A stretch of DNA of 62,847 bases from Lachnospiraceae bacterium (GCA_024403375.1 JAKSRZ010000002.1:1-62847); one strand, 5' to 3'. Numbered from the stretch's first letter, positions 1-10,442 are shown. Notes: generated by a model from the sequence alone, not told the origin. Numbers and translations: made by a program.

Positions 1-2256
1 CAGATAGAGCTCCGGCATCTCAATCATCACAAACTGTCCCGGAAGGATTGTCTGTGATACGTGGCTGAAAAGCTTTGCATCCAGATAGCCTTCATTATCC
101 TTCTCGTCCTCAAGGATGTAATACGCATGTTTTAACGTATCAGCAAAGGTTGTGTTGAACGTTTCCGTGTCAATGCTGTAAACATTCATTGATGTGGTTG
201 TAAATTCATCAATGGCTGTCTTAATTGCTTTTACGCAGAAAATGCTGTCATCTGCGTAGGAATACTTTTTGAGAAGTCTGGCAAGAACTTCGAAATTGTC
301 CTCCGAGTCAATTCCTATGAGGTGAAGTTCTTTGCTTACCTCTTCATCTGTTACCTGTCGCATGGACATAAGTATAACAAGCTTAAGAATCGTGTTACGC
401 TCTGTCTTTGCATAATCCGGTACAAGTGAGGGGATTGCATTGGGATCGGACACAAACATCTGTCTGTTATTGCGCATGTAATCTCTGAGAAGGTAATTCT
501 CTGACATCACGTTTACGAAGGACTGCTGCTTTCCACGATTCATGAATGTCCTCATCATGGCAAACATATTGTAGAATTCGTCCTCAACAATAACAAATTC
601 TTCATCGGAATTCTTTCTGCTCCAAATATTGGAATTAAATCCGATTTTATCGAAAAGATTTTTCTGCTGAGTAGGAAGGTTCATGTATCGGCAGATGGTT
701 GCATAATTCTTTCCGGCAATCCACCTGATGTCCTTAACGGGAGCCTTATTTTCGCTGTACCAGGTTACCTTGGGAATCTGATTTTTTACAGCCACAGCAG
801 CAAGTTCCATACCATTGCCAAGGAATCGAGTCTGTCTGTCGAAGAGAGACTGGCGATGATAGTCAGAATCCGCGTTCCACAGCATTGTGGTGTATCTGCA
901 TCTCGGCACAGGCATAGCCACCACGTCGGTAATCTCGTCGCGAAGCAGGTGAGACATTGTATCAACAAGGCCATCCGCAGCCCTGTCGCAAATGCAGTAT
1001 ACCGGCTTTCTCTGGTCGGTCTGCATCTCTCCGGCGATGATATTAAGAGCCACCTGACCCGTATTAAGCATAAGTGAAGGCTCTAAAAGAATGACGAAAT
1101 CAACAAGACCAAAGAAATCGTGGTTTGCGTTGATAACGTTTTTATCGTATATCTGTGTAAATGTTAATACGCCGACTTCACAGTCAATGGACTGCTCTCC
1201 CAGCATATTTACACGCCACATTGCTCTGATATGGCTATAATCTTTGATGGTATCCTGAAGCCATTCTATAACGTCTTCCGCTTCGTTGTTTCTGCCACAT
1301 ATTACAGCACACTTTTTACCGTTAAGCAGGGATGCCATTAAGGGCAGTGCCACATAAACACTCAGGTCATGGTAGAAAGGATTAAGGAAAATAACATTCC
1401 TTCTGTTAAGCATGTCCAATGTGGCCTGAACTGAGTCCACATCCACTGTTTTGTATCTGTCTTCAGCATTAAAGAACTCAGCTACGATTCTGCTGTTAAT
1501 GTCCTCTTCATCCTTAAGCTGATTAAGAAGGTCCACAGGAGTTTCCTTCTGTGCATATTCATAACCTGTCTGTGCTGATAAGAGAGGTTCCGGGAAAAGC
1601 TTTTCCAGAACATCTCTGAGCTTATAATAATTTCTTACTTTTCTCGCATCTGCTTCGTCACCGTAAATGCTATGCTCGTACTCCTGCTTTGTCTGGCCGT
1701 CGATATAATTAAAGAATTCAATCATAACAGCCATTACACAACAAGGATAAATTCTCATGAAGAATGGATTGTTATTGGAGCCCATCATCCATGTCCAGCC
1801 CAGATACAGTGCAGAAACTACTGATAATACGACACAAATCACAAAGAAATATGTTCTGAAGTTCTTCCATTTTGTATCCAGAAACCACTCGTCATACTCT
1901 TCGTCATACTTATAAAAGCCCAGGGACATAAAGTCGCTTACGCTCTTGATTTTACCAACTGCATGACAAATCGGTAAAAGGACGTTTCTCAGAGTCGTGT
2001 ATGCCGTAAGTAATGCCGCATTTGCAATAAATACGACTGCCGACACATCAAGTCTGAACAGATTTCCTATCATGATTATGAGATTGAGATATCTACTGAT
2101 AAGGCTAACTCCAACAATCATCAGAACAGCCGAAACTAATGTCAGCGGCAGCTGTCTGACTCTTCTGCGGCGCTTCAGATTTACTTTTAACATAAGTAAG
2201 GCCGGCGCCAGAATTATGCCTAACGTAGTCAGGATTTTTCCTGTATCAATGGTCAT
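1..2256 (-). CDS. Polytopic membrane protein with helicase-like cytosolic domain (3' end off the window)
   Basis: The frame is open for 752 codons from an ATG at 2256 to the window edge, so the C-terminus is missing. I see about four hydrophobic segments in the first 150 residues, including 'TLGIILAPALLMLKV' and 'YFFVICVVLSVVSALYLGW'. A long soluble region follows. It contains a helicase-like pattern of strands, with 'GKKCAVICG' resembling SF2 motif Ia and 'FVILLEPS' standing where a DEAD/DEAH Walker B would be; no P-loop is visible. A degenerate RecA-like fold is therefore an inference. The start overlaps the upstream gene by 11 bp (shared ATGACCATTGA), so translation is probably coupled. 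It is the last visible gene of the vWA/tubulin operon. I do not recognise a named family. Confidence 0.7.
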   Translation of the reverse strand, partial: MTIDTGKILTTLGIILAPALLMLKVNLKRRRRVRQLPLTLVSAVLMIVGVSLISRYLNLIIMIGNLFRLDVSAVVFIANAALLTAYTTLRNVLLPICHAVGKIKSVSDFMSLGFYKYDEEYDEWFLDTKWKNFRTYFFVICVVLSVVSALYLGWTWMMGSNNNPFFMRIYPCCVMAVMIEFFNYIDGQTKQEYEHSIYGDEADARKVRNYYKLRDVLEKLFPEPLLSAQTGYEYAQKETPVDLLNQLKDEEDINSRIVAEFFNAEDRYKTVDVDSVQATLDMLNRRNVIFLNPFYHDLSVYVALPLMASLLNGKKCAVICGRNNEAEDVIEWLQDTIKDYSHIRAMWRVNMLGEQSIDCEVGVLTFTQIYDKNVINANHDFFGLVDFVILLEPSLMLNTGQVALNIIAGEMQTDQRKPVYCICDRAADGLVDTMSHLLRDEITDVVAMPVPRCRYTTMLWNADSDYHRQSLFDRQTRFLGNGMELAAVAVKNQIPKVTWYSENKAPVKDIRWIAGKNYATICRYMNLPTQQKNLFDKIGFNSNIWSRKNSDEEFVIVEDEFYNMFAMMRTFMNRGKQQSFVNVMSENYLLRDYMRNNRQMFVSDPNAIPSLVPDYAKTERNTILKLVILMSMRQVTDEEVSKELHLIGIDSEDNFEVLARLLKKYSYADDSIFCVKAIKTAIDEFTTTSMNVYSIDTETFNTTFADTLKHAYYILEDEKDNEGYLDAKLFSHVSQTILPGQFVMIEMPELYL

Positions 2257-4189
2257 CGTACAGTTCCTCCCTGGTAACCTCTAGACGACTTGCAAATCTA
2301 TATGGTGAAGAGATACAAATACCGCTATTGTTAATTGGTATCTGATAATTGTCTTCTGTTTCAAAGAAGTACATACTGTTAGCTGCGGGTGCTACACTGT
2401 AGTCAAGGTCCATGCTCTTTTCTTCTCTGTAGCTTGTAAAATCTATGTCCAGAGAATAAGCCTTGCTCCACATTCTGATTCGTCCCAGCAATGTATTTAT
2501 TGCACGTAAATGTGCGTACTTCGATTTATGGTACATACTGTTTGCGCCCACCTTAGCCTCAGAAATTTCCATGTAGGCCTTTCCTCTGCCATGGCTCGCA
2601 ATATCGCTTATATACTGTGAATATAATCTTCCGCTGTTGGTAAGCTTTCCTGTAGCTCGTCTTAATGCGTTATTATATTTCTTTATAAGCTTTTTAAGGT
2701 CGCCCCACTGAACCATCAGAACGATCCATGCGGCTATAATCGATAAGAGTACCCAGCCGCCTAAAACGTAAAGAACATATTCTATGCCCTCTCCGTTCTT
2801 CTTTATGCACGCTATAATCTGCGGAAGTGTTCCTGCAATCATCAGCACACCGAAAGATACCAGCGTTAATACTGCAGGTGATGTCGTTACTCTGCCGACT
2901 AGTTTATTTCTTACCTTTTCGGAGGCATTTTTCTGATCGTCTCCGTAAACGCTCTTTTCATTAGGCAAATCGCCCTGCTGAGCAATGATGCTTTGATAAA
3001 GAGCATTTGTCTCCAGTTCCATGTCTTCCATCTGGTATTTGCTTAATACGTCAACGTTTTCGTCTCCCAGATAAAAGTACTCTCTGCTGCGTTCCGCCGA
3101 CTGATCGAGACTTCTTTCAGCGCTTCTGACAGCTTTTATATAAGCATTTTCCGTATCCTTCTGTCTCTTTTCCCAATAAGCCAGCTCCTCTTGCTCACCT
3201 CTGGAAAGCAGACCGAAATATGCGGACACATAATATTCTCTTAAATCACTTGTATCCAAATTTACCGGAACATCAATCTCATACATAGGAAGTCCCTCTT
3301 CCTCGCTGATCTGGTCCTCAATGTCCCTCTTAATGCTGCGTTCAACAAATCCTTTTACGTCTCGCAGCTGATTTGTAAGATGCTGGAAAACCTCTGTAAG
3401 TCCATCCTTGTCCATCCTGGGCTTAATGTTATATAAACGATAAGCCTGTATGGTGCCCGGATCCCAGCGATTATTCGCAAGCAGCATCACAGTATACCAG
3501 AATCCGAAATCATCAGCATTTCGCTGCACCGGTCCCTGATTTGTAAAGTCGTAAACCATAAAACGGCAAATGCTTGGGAATGAATTTCTCTTCCAGAATT
3601 CTGAACTGTTACTCTCTTTGTGAAGCTTCCATTCCTTATCAACTCCTACCTCTTCCAGCCATCTTCTTCGAACTGTAAGTATCATAATCGATGAAGGTAA
3701 TTTCCCATCATAGTGGTATTTGTCGGTAAGCTTCTTGTGAACTGCCTCCAGTTCTTTGTTGTATACGGGATTGTAAACCGTTCTGGGAGGCTTGTGGTCC
3801 TCTTTGATTACCTCTGCTTCGTACTTAACTTCTACGGCAGGTACTCCGCCCAGCATATGGGTAAGTCGAATAAGAGGAATCGGACTTTCTTCTTTTAACC
3901 CATCATAAACCTTATTAAGTTCAAAATCGTAAGGATTATCAGGATCGGCAGGGAAGGCAGCCATGTTATGGTCGTCCAGATATCTGACAACAATAGCACG
4001 CCACTCTTCCTTGTCGTCCGTTAAATTACCAAGTTCGGGAAGTGCGGATTTTATAGTCGTTCCTGCCTCATTCCACCTGCAGACGCCAATCTGATCACCC
4101 TTGGAAACCTCCGTAAAGAGTGACTCATACTGCATGAATGCATCCATTGATTTATTGTTTTGAATAAGAACAGTATACGTACTAATCAC
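2246..4189 (-). CDS. Two-TM protein of unknown function in the tubulin-like operon
   Basis: This 647-residue protein probably starts at GTG, with a purine-rich AGAGG just upstream but unusually close; an ATG 14 codons inside is an alternative. The N-terminal half is soluble. A charged, Glu/Arg-rich stretch around residues 330-420 looks alpha-helical or coiled. Two hydrophobic segments follow in the second half ('LTLVSFGVLMIAGTLPQII' and 'YVLYVLGGWVLLSIIAAWIV'), so both termini probably face the same side of the membrane. It lies 18 bp downstream of the tubulin-like gene and overlaps the next gene by 11 bp, so it is almost certainly part of the same operon. No family was recognised. A membrane anchor or partner for the tubulin-like filament is a guess from context. 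Confidence 0.75.
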   Translation of the reverse strand: MISTYTVLIQNNKSMDAFMQYESLFTEVSKGDQIGVCRWNEAGTTIKSALPELGNLTDDKEEWRAIVVRYLDDHNMAAFPADPDNPYDFELNKVYDGLKEESPIPLIRLTHMLGGVPAVEVKYEAEVIKEDHKPPRTVYNPVYNKELEAVHKKLTDKYHYDGKLPSSIMILTVRRRWLEEVGVDKEWKLHKESNSSEFWKRNSFPSICRFMVYDFTNQGPVQRNADDFGFWYTVMLLANNRWDPGTIQAYRLYNIKPRMDKDGLTEVFQHLTNQLRDVKGFVERSIKRDIEDQISEEEGLPMYEIDVPVNLDTSDLREYYVSAYFGLLSRGEQEELAYWEKRQKDTENAYIKAVRSAERSLDQSAERSREYFYLGDENVDVLSKYQMEDMELETNALYQSIIAQQGDLPNEKSVYGDDQKNASEKVRNKLVGRVTTSPAVLTLVSFGVLMIAGTLPQIIACIKKNGEGIEYVLYVLGGWVLLSIIAAWIVLMVQWGDLKKLIKKYNNALRRATGKLTNSGRLYSQYISDIASHGRGKAYMEISEAKVGANSMYHKSKYAHLRAINTLLGRIRMWSKAYSLDIDFTSYREEKSMDLDYSVAPAANSMYFFETEDNYQIPINNSGICISSPYRFASRLEVTREELYDDH

Positions 4190-4207
4190 CGCCTCTGATA
4201 AAAACTA

Positions 4208-7200
4208 TTATGCTTCCTTAAGTTCCTGTGCCTTATCAAGCACATATTTTGCATCTTTTCTTAAGCCAAGGTCTTCCAGTGCTTTGTAAATAACATCGCA
4301 GGTCTTCTGGAAAAGTGACTCTTTGTAGATGTTTGAGTTGTAAGCACTCTCTTTTTCAAGAGTCTTTACGTGAGCCTCAAACTGCTCTTTTATAATTCTG
4401 CCGCAAACCTCAACAAGTTCCTTCTTGCCGCAGAAATTGGAGATGTAATTCTTGATTTCCTCGATCTCGATTCTAAGTAATTCAACAACATCTGCCTCAT
4501 AGTAAATATCGGGTGTTGCAGACTTCTTCATAAGGAGAGGAAGGTCGAAAATACATGTACTTGCTTCGTGGTCCTTACCGATTCCGGGCTCATCCAGCTT
4601 AAAGTTCTTAAGCTGATCAAGAAGAGATGCACCCTCTAAGTTACGGCTCTCGTTAAGGTCATTTGTCTTCTCGATTTCAACCTTATCAAGAATCTTCTTT
4701 GTAAGTTCAGGATAGATTGCGATTGCATCCAGAACCTCATAAAGCTTATCACATTCTGTGCCGTTGGATACGATAAGGTCTTCGCTTTCCATACCAAGAC
4801 GGATACTTCTTACCTTGTAAAGCTTTGTATCCTCGCTTTCAGGTGTAAGTGTGATGTAGCCATTAAGTATTGCCCAGAAGAATGCAGCGTAAATGTTGTA
4901 TTCCTGCTTTGCCTGGCTGTCCTCATCAAGATCTGGCATCTTTGTGATTATATGCCACCACTTATCAATGTGAGGAGTGATTTCCTTACTCTTATCTGAC
5001 TCCGGATGTACTCCCTTAATAAGTTCAAAGTATGCCTTGTAATACTCACCGCTTGATCTGTTGTAAGTAATTGACTTTTCAGGCGGTGCGAATTTGGAGA
5101 GGTCGTTTGCTCTGAGTCCGTAGAAGGACTGGTAGAACATGATCATGCCCTTATTAATATCCTCATCAGGTGAACCGCCGTTATTCATAAGTTCTTTTCT
5201 GATAAGCTGTGCACGAGGTGATTCATCGCCCTTATCAGGCTTAAGGCTGTCATTGAATGCACAAGCATTGATAGGCTCTCTCTGCTCGCCCATAGGACTC
5301 TCGATGAACGGACAGGACAGCTTTCTTGTGTCGTTAATAACCTTAACGATGTACTGCTGAATGAGACGGTATGCGTCATCCTGATCATCAAACTGTCCAC
5401 TGAGTTCAGCTTCCATCTCCAGAGCGTCAATAACGTCAATATCAAGCTCTGCTCCATGGTTCTTATCAACCTGTCCCTTGAAGTATCCAACAATATCCTT
5501 ATCAAAGATATCACTGAAGAATCTGTTTCCGCTGGGCTTATCCTTTGCAACGGCATAAGCACGAACTCTCTTGTAGATTTCTTCTGCAAGCTTGGAATCG
5601 ATAGTAAGAGAGCTGCCCATGTATGGTCTCTTATCAATAATCTTATTCAGGCAATCCTTGGAAGCACAGACATAACGAACTGTTGTGCCCTTGCTCTCTG
5701 AATACTTTTTATAGATTTCGATAATGTTTTTATCAATGCTGTCGAGCTTGACTTCGAAGGACTTGTAGAAGCCTTCAAATGCAGAAATAAGTGAATCTAC
5801 ATAATCAACGCCCTTCCCAAGTACATAGGACTGTACTCTCTGAGAGGTATAATCCTTAAGCTTAGCCATAAAGGTTCTGAATGCCTTCTGCATCTTTTCC
5901 TTTTCGGCCTTGTCAAAAAGTCCGTCCTTCTTGTCGCTGAGGCTGTTCTCATCCTCCACAACATCCTTTGTCTTCTTATCGTCAAAGGTCTTTGCTCTGA
6001 ACTTGTCAAGGTCAACCCACTCAGCATTCTCAGCAAGTTCACCGTCAATTGCCTTTTTATTTGCTCTGAGGAGGTCAGCTGTCTTGATTAAGAAATATCT
6101 TATTGCATTAGGATGCATGAAGCGTCCGTCATTTCTCAGGTAGTTCTCAATTCTGCAGCCCTTTTCGGGACCATCTGAGAATTTCGACTCACTGAACATT
6201 GCATACGCAAGAGTCTGGGAAACCTCATCCACATAACGCATTGCTAAGTTATTATACTCAAGCATAAGCTGGAAGGTATCACCAAATTCATTCCACTTTT
6301 CAAGGTTTGAAATAGCGCCCTGAATATCGTCCTCCATAACAGTCAGCTCGGAAGATCCCGCATCAACGTCAGACTTTACCTTTCCAAGTAATGCGTTTAC
6401 GTAGTCAACCCATAAATCGCTCTGACGTGTAAATCCGTTATTGTAACGTCCTGTAGATCTGTAAATTGCGCCCGCAAAGGCATCGCCGTTCTTCTCTGCC
6501 GACTCAATCTGATTAACATAGAAGCTTGCAAGAGACTGCTCTGTAACAGTCATGTTTGCTTCTCTCTTCTTCTCATTTTCCTTAACAAGATCCTTGTAAA
6601 GGTTATCGTAGGTCATCCACTGAGCTGAAATAGCTGTCTTCATCCACTTCATGGCAATAAGTGTGCGGATGTCTTCGAAAGGATATACAAGCATTGATGC
6701 ACCGGCACCTGCATAACGGTTACGTCCGCGTTCCTTTGCCAGCTTACGGATTGTGTTGTCCTCGGAGGAGTTACTACGCTTGTTCATAGGTCCGATGGAC
6801 TGTGAGTAAATACAGTTGGCAGCATGCTCCAGATACTGATCAAAGGAATTCAGCTTTCCGCCCTCTGCATTCTGTGCGTCAAAGAGGAAGCAGAAGTCAT
6901 AAGGACGAACATCGTACTCTTCGTAGCCTTCACCTGCAGGAACAGGGAACTTCATGGATACTGAATCTGCATATCTTTCATGGAGTGTGTTGTCACCCTT
7001 CATAAGGAATGCATCCAGCTCTCTGAGTGTTGCGTATGCGTTTGCTTTAAGGTTGTTACGTTCTGTGAGGCCGGGAATAACTTCATAGAACACCTCGGGA
7101 AGAATGAAGAAACCTCTGGCAATATTAGCGCTCTGGCGATAATGTGTCTGAAGGTAATTTCTTGTGTAAAGTGCTACAGGAAGAATGAGTCCTGAACCTG

Positions 7201-7648
7201 TACCGCCTGCAAGGGAGCTGACAATAACGATTCTGAGTGCCTGATCCTTCTTGTCCTCTTCAACCTTGTAAAGGCTCTGAATAGCCTCATGTAAGGGCTC
7301 CATCTTACCTGCTCTGATTACTGTTTCAAGAGCAAGACGTGAAATTGATCTTACCTGGCCGGCACCTTCGGTAAGTGTCTTACCATTAAGGATTGCATTT
7401 ACAGGGAACCACTCATCTCTTGCATGAGTATCCTGCTTTAAGTATTCGCCGACTGTCTGCTTTGTTGATGTCTGAATTGTCTTGATGAAAGGATTTCTTC
7501 TCTGGATGGTATCAAGTTCATTGATATCTGTATCAAATACAGCGAAAGCAATGTTATTGCGTTCCTCAGGTGTTACCATCTTTGACACTTTCTCAATGAT
7601 CTTGCTTCCTGTTCCGCCAAGACCAATCAACAGTGTGGGTGCGTTCAT
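4208..7648 (-). CDS. Giant tubulin/FtsZ-like GTPase (Tubulin-like family)
   Basis: This 1146-residue protein opens with a Rossmann-type nucleotide loop 'LLIGLGGTGSKIIEKV' and 'AFAVFDTD' (residues 6-42). It has the tubulin/FtsZ signature GGTGSG at residues 148-153, followed by 'LILPVALYTRN'. These features place it in the FtsZ-like group seen in bacterial operons with vWA proteins and predicted by comparative genomics to act in membrane remodelling. FtsZ is about 350-400 residues, so roughly 700 residues here are an extra C-terminal region. That region is mostly helical and charged, with no domain I can name. The ATG is preceded by AAGGAGG at good spacing. It sits 27 bp after the vWA gene and 18 bp before the two-TM gene. 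A polymer-forming GTPase is inferred; GTP binding is supported by the signature loop. Confidence 0.85.
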   Translation of the reverse strand: MNAPTLLIGLGGTGSKIIEKVSKMVTPEERNNIAFAVFDTDINELDTIQRRNPFIKTIQTSTKQTVGEYLKQDTHARDEWFPVNAILNGKTLTEGAGQVRSISRLALETVIRAGKMEPLHEAIQSLYKVEEDKKDQALRIVIVSSLAGGTGSGLILPVALYTRNYLQTHYRQSANIARGFFILPEVFYEVIPGLTERNNLKANAYATLRELDAFLMKGDNTLHERYADSVSMKFPVPAGEGYEEYDVRPYDFCFLFDAQNAEGGKLNSFDQYLEHAANCIYSQSIGPMNKRSNSSEDNTIRKLAKERGRNRYAGAGASMLVYPFEDIRTLIAMKWMKTAISAQWMTYDNLYKDLVKENEKKREANMTVTEQSLASFYVNQIESAEKNGDAFAGAIYRSTGRYNNGFTRQSDLWVDYVNALLGKVKSDVDAGSSELTVMEDDIQGAISNLEKWNEFGDTFQLMLEYNNLAMRYVDEVSQTLAYAMFSESKFSDGPEKGCRIENYLRNDGRFMHPNAIRYFLIKTADLLRANKKAIDGELAENAEWVDLDKFRAKTFDDKKTKDVVEDENSLSDKKDGLFDKAEKEKMQKAFRTFMAKLKDYTSQRVQSYVLGKGVDYVDSLISAFEGFYKSFEVKLDSIDKNIIEIYKKYSESKGTTVRYVCASKDCLNKIIDKRPYMGSSLTIDSKLAEEIYKRVRAYAVAKDKPSGNRFFSDIFDKDIVGYFKGQVDKNHGAELDIDVIDALEMEAELSGQFDDQDDAYRLIQQYIVKVINDTRKLSCPFIESPMGEQREPINACAFNDSLKPDKGDESPRAQLIRKELMNNGGSPDEDINKGMIMFYQSFYGLRANDLSKFAPPEKSITYNRSSGEYYKAYFELIKGVHPESDKSKEITPHIDKWWHIITKMPDLDEDSQAKQEYNIYAAFFWAILNGYITLTPESEDTKLYKVRSIRLGMESEDLIVSNGTECDKLYEVLDAIAIYPELTKKILDKVEIEKTNDLNESRNLEGASLLDQLKNFKLDEPGIGKDHEASTCIFDLPLLMKKSATPDIYYEADVVELLRIEIEEIKNYISNFCGKKELVEVCGRIIKEQFEAHVKTLEKESAYNSNIYKESLFQKTCDVIYKALEDLGLRKDAKYVLDKAQELKEA

Positions 7649-7675
7649 ATTTTTATCCTCCTTAAACTCATGTCC

Positions 7676-10309
7676 TTATTCTTCTTGATCCAAATAGCAG
7701 GTATATACCATCTTGTTGTTTCCTATAGCAACAATTGTTGTATTACCATCGATTCTGCAGTCTTTTTCACTGAAATCAATCTTATTTCCATCAAATGTTA
7801 TGGACTTCTTCGCCAGTGCCTTTGCATTGAGAACAATCATCTGTCTCCTCTTTGCTCCCTTTACGGAAAGATCCGGGAAGCCTGCATTGGGACCGCAGAT
7901 AAACTTAATTGTTCCTCGCTGTGCTATGTATGGAATAATCACTGTCGGCACAATGTTTTTATTCACTCTGCCTCGCCTTGGTGCCTTTGACTTTGGCATC
8001 ACCACAAGGTCCTTGGATGTCATCTTAATCATAGGCTGTTTTACCAGTTCTCTGGGAAGGTAATGTTTAACCCACGGCATATAGCCCCAGATAAGCAATA
8101 GTATCAGGAACCCGATGAAAATCTTCTTAACCTTGTCCCAATTCTGCTGCCACCATGGTCGTCCGTCGGTTACTCTGACTACTCCCTTCTCCATGCTGCC
8201 TCTCCAAAGTTCGAAGTGCTGCTGGTCTTCATAGTCCAGACTATAGTTCAGATTTCCGTATACACCGATTGTGGTTTCGCCATCAATATAAGGTTCCAAA
8301 TAGAACACGCCGATAGCATCATCTTTAACTAATTCGCCTATTTTTATGTTTGTGGCCGTTCCGTCTGTGCCCAAATAAGTAAGATTCGGAACTCCCATCT
8401 TTTCCCATTGTTCGGAGGTGAACTCTCTTCCGTCCAGCTTCGCGGTGATTCTCACCTTGCCCTTTTCCACAAAGCCGTTTTTATCAACCACGTAATCCAT
8501 ACTTGATTCTTTAAAAGTAATCTCTCTTTCAAGGAATCTTGTTTCCTTAAGGTTGATAATTCCATCAGTTCCACCGCTCCAGGTTTCACTGCCAAAGCTT
8601 TGCGTGTATTCAAGCACGAAGGGAACGTCCTTGTAATATCCTTCTGAGGGTGTTCCGTTAGGGAATACCGGTGAGAAATAGAAAACGCCGGGTTCCTCTG
8701 ATTTCTCAAGCAGTGACAATGCCAGCTCGCAGTTCGGAGTGCTTCCTGTAAGTCGTACTTTGGGTGTGTCCATACGGCTCCAGAACTCCCGTGTGAATTC
8801 TTTTCCTTCAATCTTTGAATGGATTTTAATCTTTCTGTCGGTTACGAAGCCCTCATGAGTAACTTCGTAAATAGGATTTTCCTCCACCTCAAAGGTGATG
8901 GCTTTATTTTTATACACTCCGCCCGATGAAGCGAAATGCGATCTTACGTAATTGTATTTAAGATAATTTGCAGTGGCATCGATTTCCAGCGTTCCTTCTT
9001 CCAGAGGAATCTTGTCTCCGTCAGAGCAGTGGTACTCATTACCATTGTTTCTGAGAACACCTGAGAATTCAACATCTCCCAACAATTCCTTGTCCACCGG
9101 AACCTTTTCTCTTGTAGAAGCATTGACCAGACCGAAGGTAATTGTGTACTCTCCTGCCTCCGCATCATTCAGGTTCTCAAGAGTTCTGCCATTAGCGTCT
9201 GTGAGGTATGCCACAACGTCAATATTAGGCTTGTAGTAAACCTCAAGAGTTTCTGCACCGGATACCAGGAACTCATAGTCTCCGCTGTCAAAATCATCCT
9301 TTACTGTAAAAATCTGCCCCTGAAGTGATTTAACCGGTTCATTGGGATGAATATTGCCTTTCGAATCCTTATCGCGGCAGTCGCTGTACTTAACGGTTAC
9401 TATGCTTCCCTTTGTGTATACTCTGCCGTCGCTCTTTCTCTTTACTCCGGTAATCTCAACATCATTACCTTGAGCAAAGATGATGAACTCCTTCATGGGC
9501 ACCTTAAGGCTGATGCTCTTGCTGCTTACGTTTACGCTGTTCAACATGTTCTGGTTGAATATCTGTCCGCAGATATTGGTAACCTGGCCCAGAATGTCCT
9601 TGCTTTCCTCAGCCTGATATGAGTACACGCCACGGCTCGGATAGTCGGATGCTCGGAATTCTCTTGCAGAGGGTCCCATGCCTAAGAAAATAACATTTAC
9701 GCTTGGGTCCTTGGCCTTGAAGTACTCATCAATGGCGTTTCTTATTTCAGGTGCGTTGCAGTTTGGTGAACTGCTGTCCAACGCTTCTTCGTTTTCAAGC
9801 CCGGGAACTCGCTGAAATCCACCGTCTGTAAGTACCACCAGCCATTTCTCATCCGCATTGGCTATCAACAGGTCCTCGTAAGCCTTTTCCACTGTAAGGA
9901 AGGGCGTTTCACTGGAGGTCGTTGTATGATCATGAATTGTTCTTACATTTTTTGCTGAGTTATCACTGCCTTTAAGGACAAGTTCAGGCCCCTTCAGTTT
10001 ATCTCTTGAAGGAATGTCTGCCACGCTCTTAAACCAGTAGTTATGCATGTAGTACACATTCATTGTGTCCTTTTCGCCCAGCATAGAGGCAAATACCTCC
10101 ATGGAGTACTTGGCAGGGCACCAAGTGTCTACACGGGTTTCTATACCGTTTTCCTTGAATCTGTACATACTTCCCGAGTCATCATAAACCACGTTAATAA
10201 CTCGTGTCGGAACACCTGCCGAATATTCTTCGGCTCTGCCCCTTAATGGCTGAACAAATAACAAAGCAAGTAAGACGATACTTATGAGTACGCATGCTTT
10301 TTTCTTCAA
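7676..10309 (-). CDS. Secreted/membrane vWA-domain protein
   Basis: This is an 877-residue protein. The start is TTG, chosen because GGAGG lies 9 nt upstream and the product begins with a clean signal peptide (MKKK, hydrophobic core, cleavage near residue 26). The vWA domain follows at once, with MIDAS residues D43-x-S45-x-S47 in 'YDDSGSMYR' and the later 'VVLTDGGF'. Two similar beta-rich modules lie around residues 490-735; both contain 'GFV', then 'K(I/V)xI', then 'REFxSxxW' or a close match. One TM segment ('KIFIGFLILLLIWGYM') precedes a C-terminal domain of about 120 residues that would be cytosolic. It is the first gene after a strong promoter. The topology suggests an outer ligand-sensing or adhesion domain linked to the cytosolic tubulin/AAA+ proteins; that role is inferred. 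Confidence 0.85.
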   Translation of the reverse strand: MKKKACVLISIVLLALLFVQPLRGRAEEYSAGVPTRVINVVYDDSGSMYRFKENGIETRVDTWCPAKYSMEVFASMLGEKDTMNVYYMHNYWFKSVADIPSRDKLKGPELVLKGSDNSAKNVRTIHDHTTTSSETPFLTVEKAYEDLLIANADEKWLVVLTDGGFQRVPGLENEEALDSSSPNCNAPEIRNAIDEYFKAKDPSVNVIFLGMGPSAREFRASDYPSRGVYSYQAEESKDILGQVTNICGQIFNQNMLNSVNVSSKSISLKVPMKEFIIFAQGNDVEITGVKRKSDGRVYTKGSIVTVKYSDCRDKDSKGNIHPNEPVKSLQGQIFTVKDDFDSGDYEFLVSGAETLEVYYKPNIDVVAYLTDANGRTLENLNDAEAGEYTITFGLVNASTREKVPVDKELLGDVEFSGVLRNNGNEYHCSDGDKIPLEEGTLEIDATANYLKYNYVRSHFASSGGVYKNKAITFEVEENPIYEVTHEGFVTDRKIKIHSKIEGKEFTREFWSRMDTPKVRLTGSTPNCELALSLLEKSEEPGVFYFSPVFPNGTPSEGYYKDVPFVLEYTQSFGSETWSGGTDGIINLKETRFLEREITFKESSMDYVVDKNGFVEKGKVRITAKLDGREFTSEQWEKMGVPNLTYLGTDGTATNIKIGELVKDDAIGVFYLEPYIDGETTIGVYGNLNYSLDYEDQQHFELWRGSMEKGVVRVTDGRPWWQQNWDKVKKIFIGFLILLLIWGYMPWVKHYLPRELVKQPMIKMTSKDLVVMPKSKAPRRGRVNKNIVPTVIIPYIAQRGTIKFICGPNAGFPDLSVKGAKRRQMIVLNAKALAKKSITFDGNKIDFSEKDCRIDGNTTIVAIGNNKMVYTCYLDQEE

Positions 10310-10413
10310 ACCAATCCACCTCCGTGCAAAATAATATATTCAAACTGTGCGTTGTTTTCTTAGTTAATAAAAAGCGGCAGAATCCGCTCATACCTAATAC
10401 CCTATATTAGTTT

Positions 10414-10442
10414 ATTATCCTATCAAAAATGTTAGATGTCAA
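10414..10442 (-). promoter_or_regulatory. Sigma-A type promoter of the vWA/tubulin operon with half-palindromic spacer
   Basis: On the minus strand the -35 is TTGACA (10437-10442), the spacer is exactly 17 bp and the -10 is GATAAT (10414-10419). The spacer contains TCTAACATTTTTGATAG, almost the same as the spacer of the YbjN-like promoter at 13071-13099. This suggests a shared operator. The leader to the TTG start is about 100 nt and I see nothing else definite in it. Confidence 0.7.
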
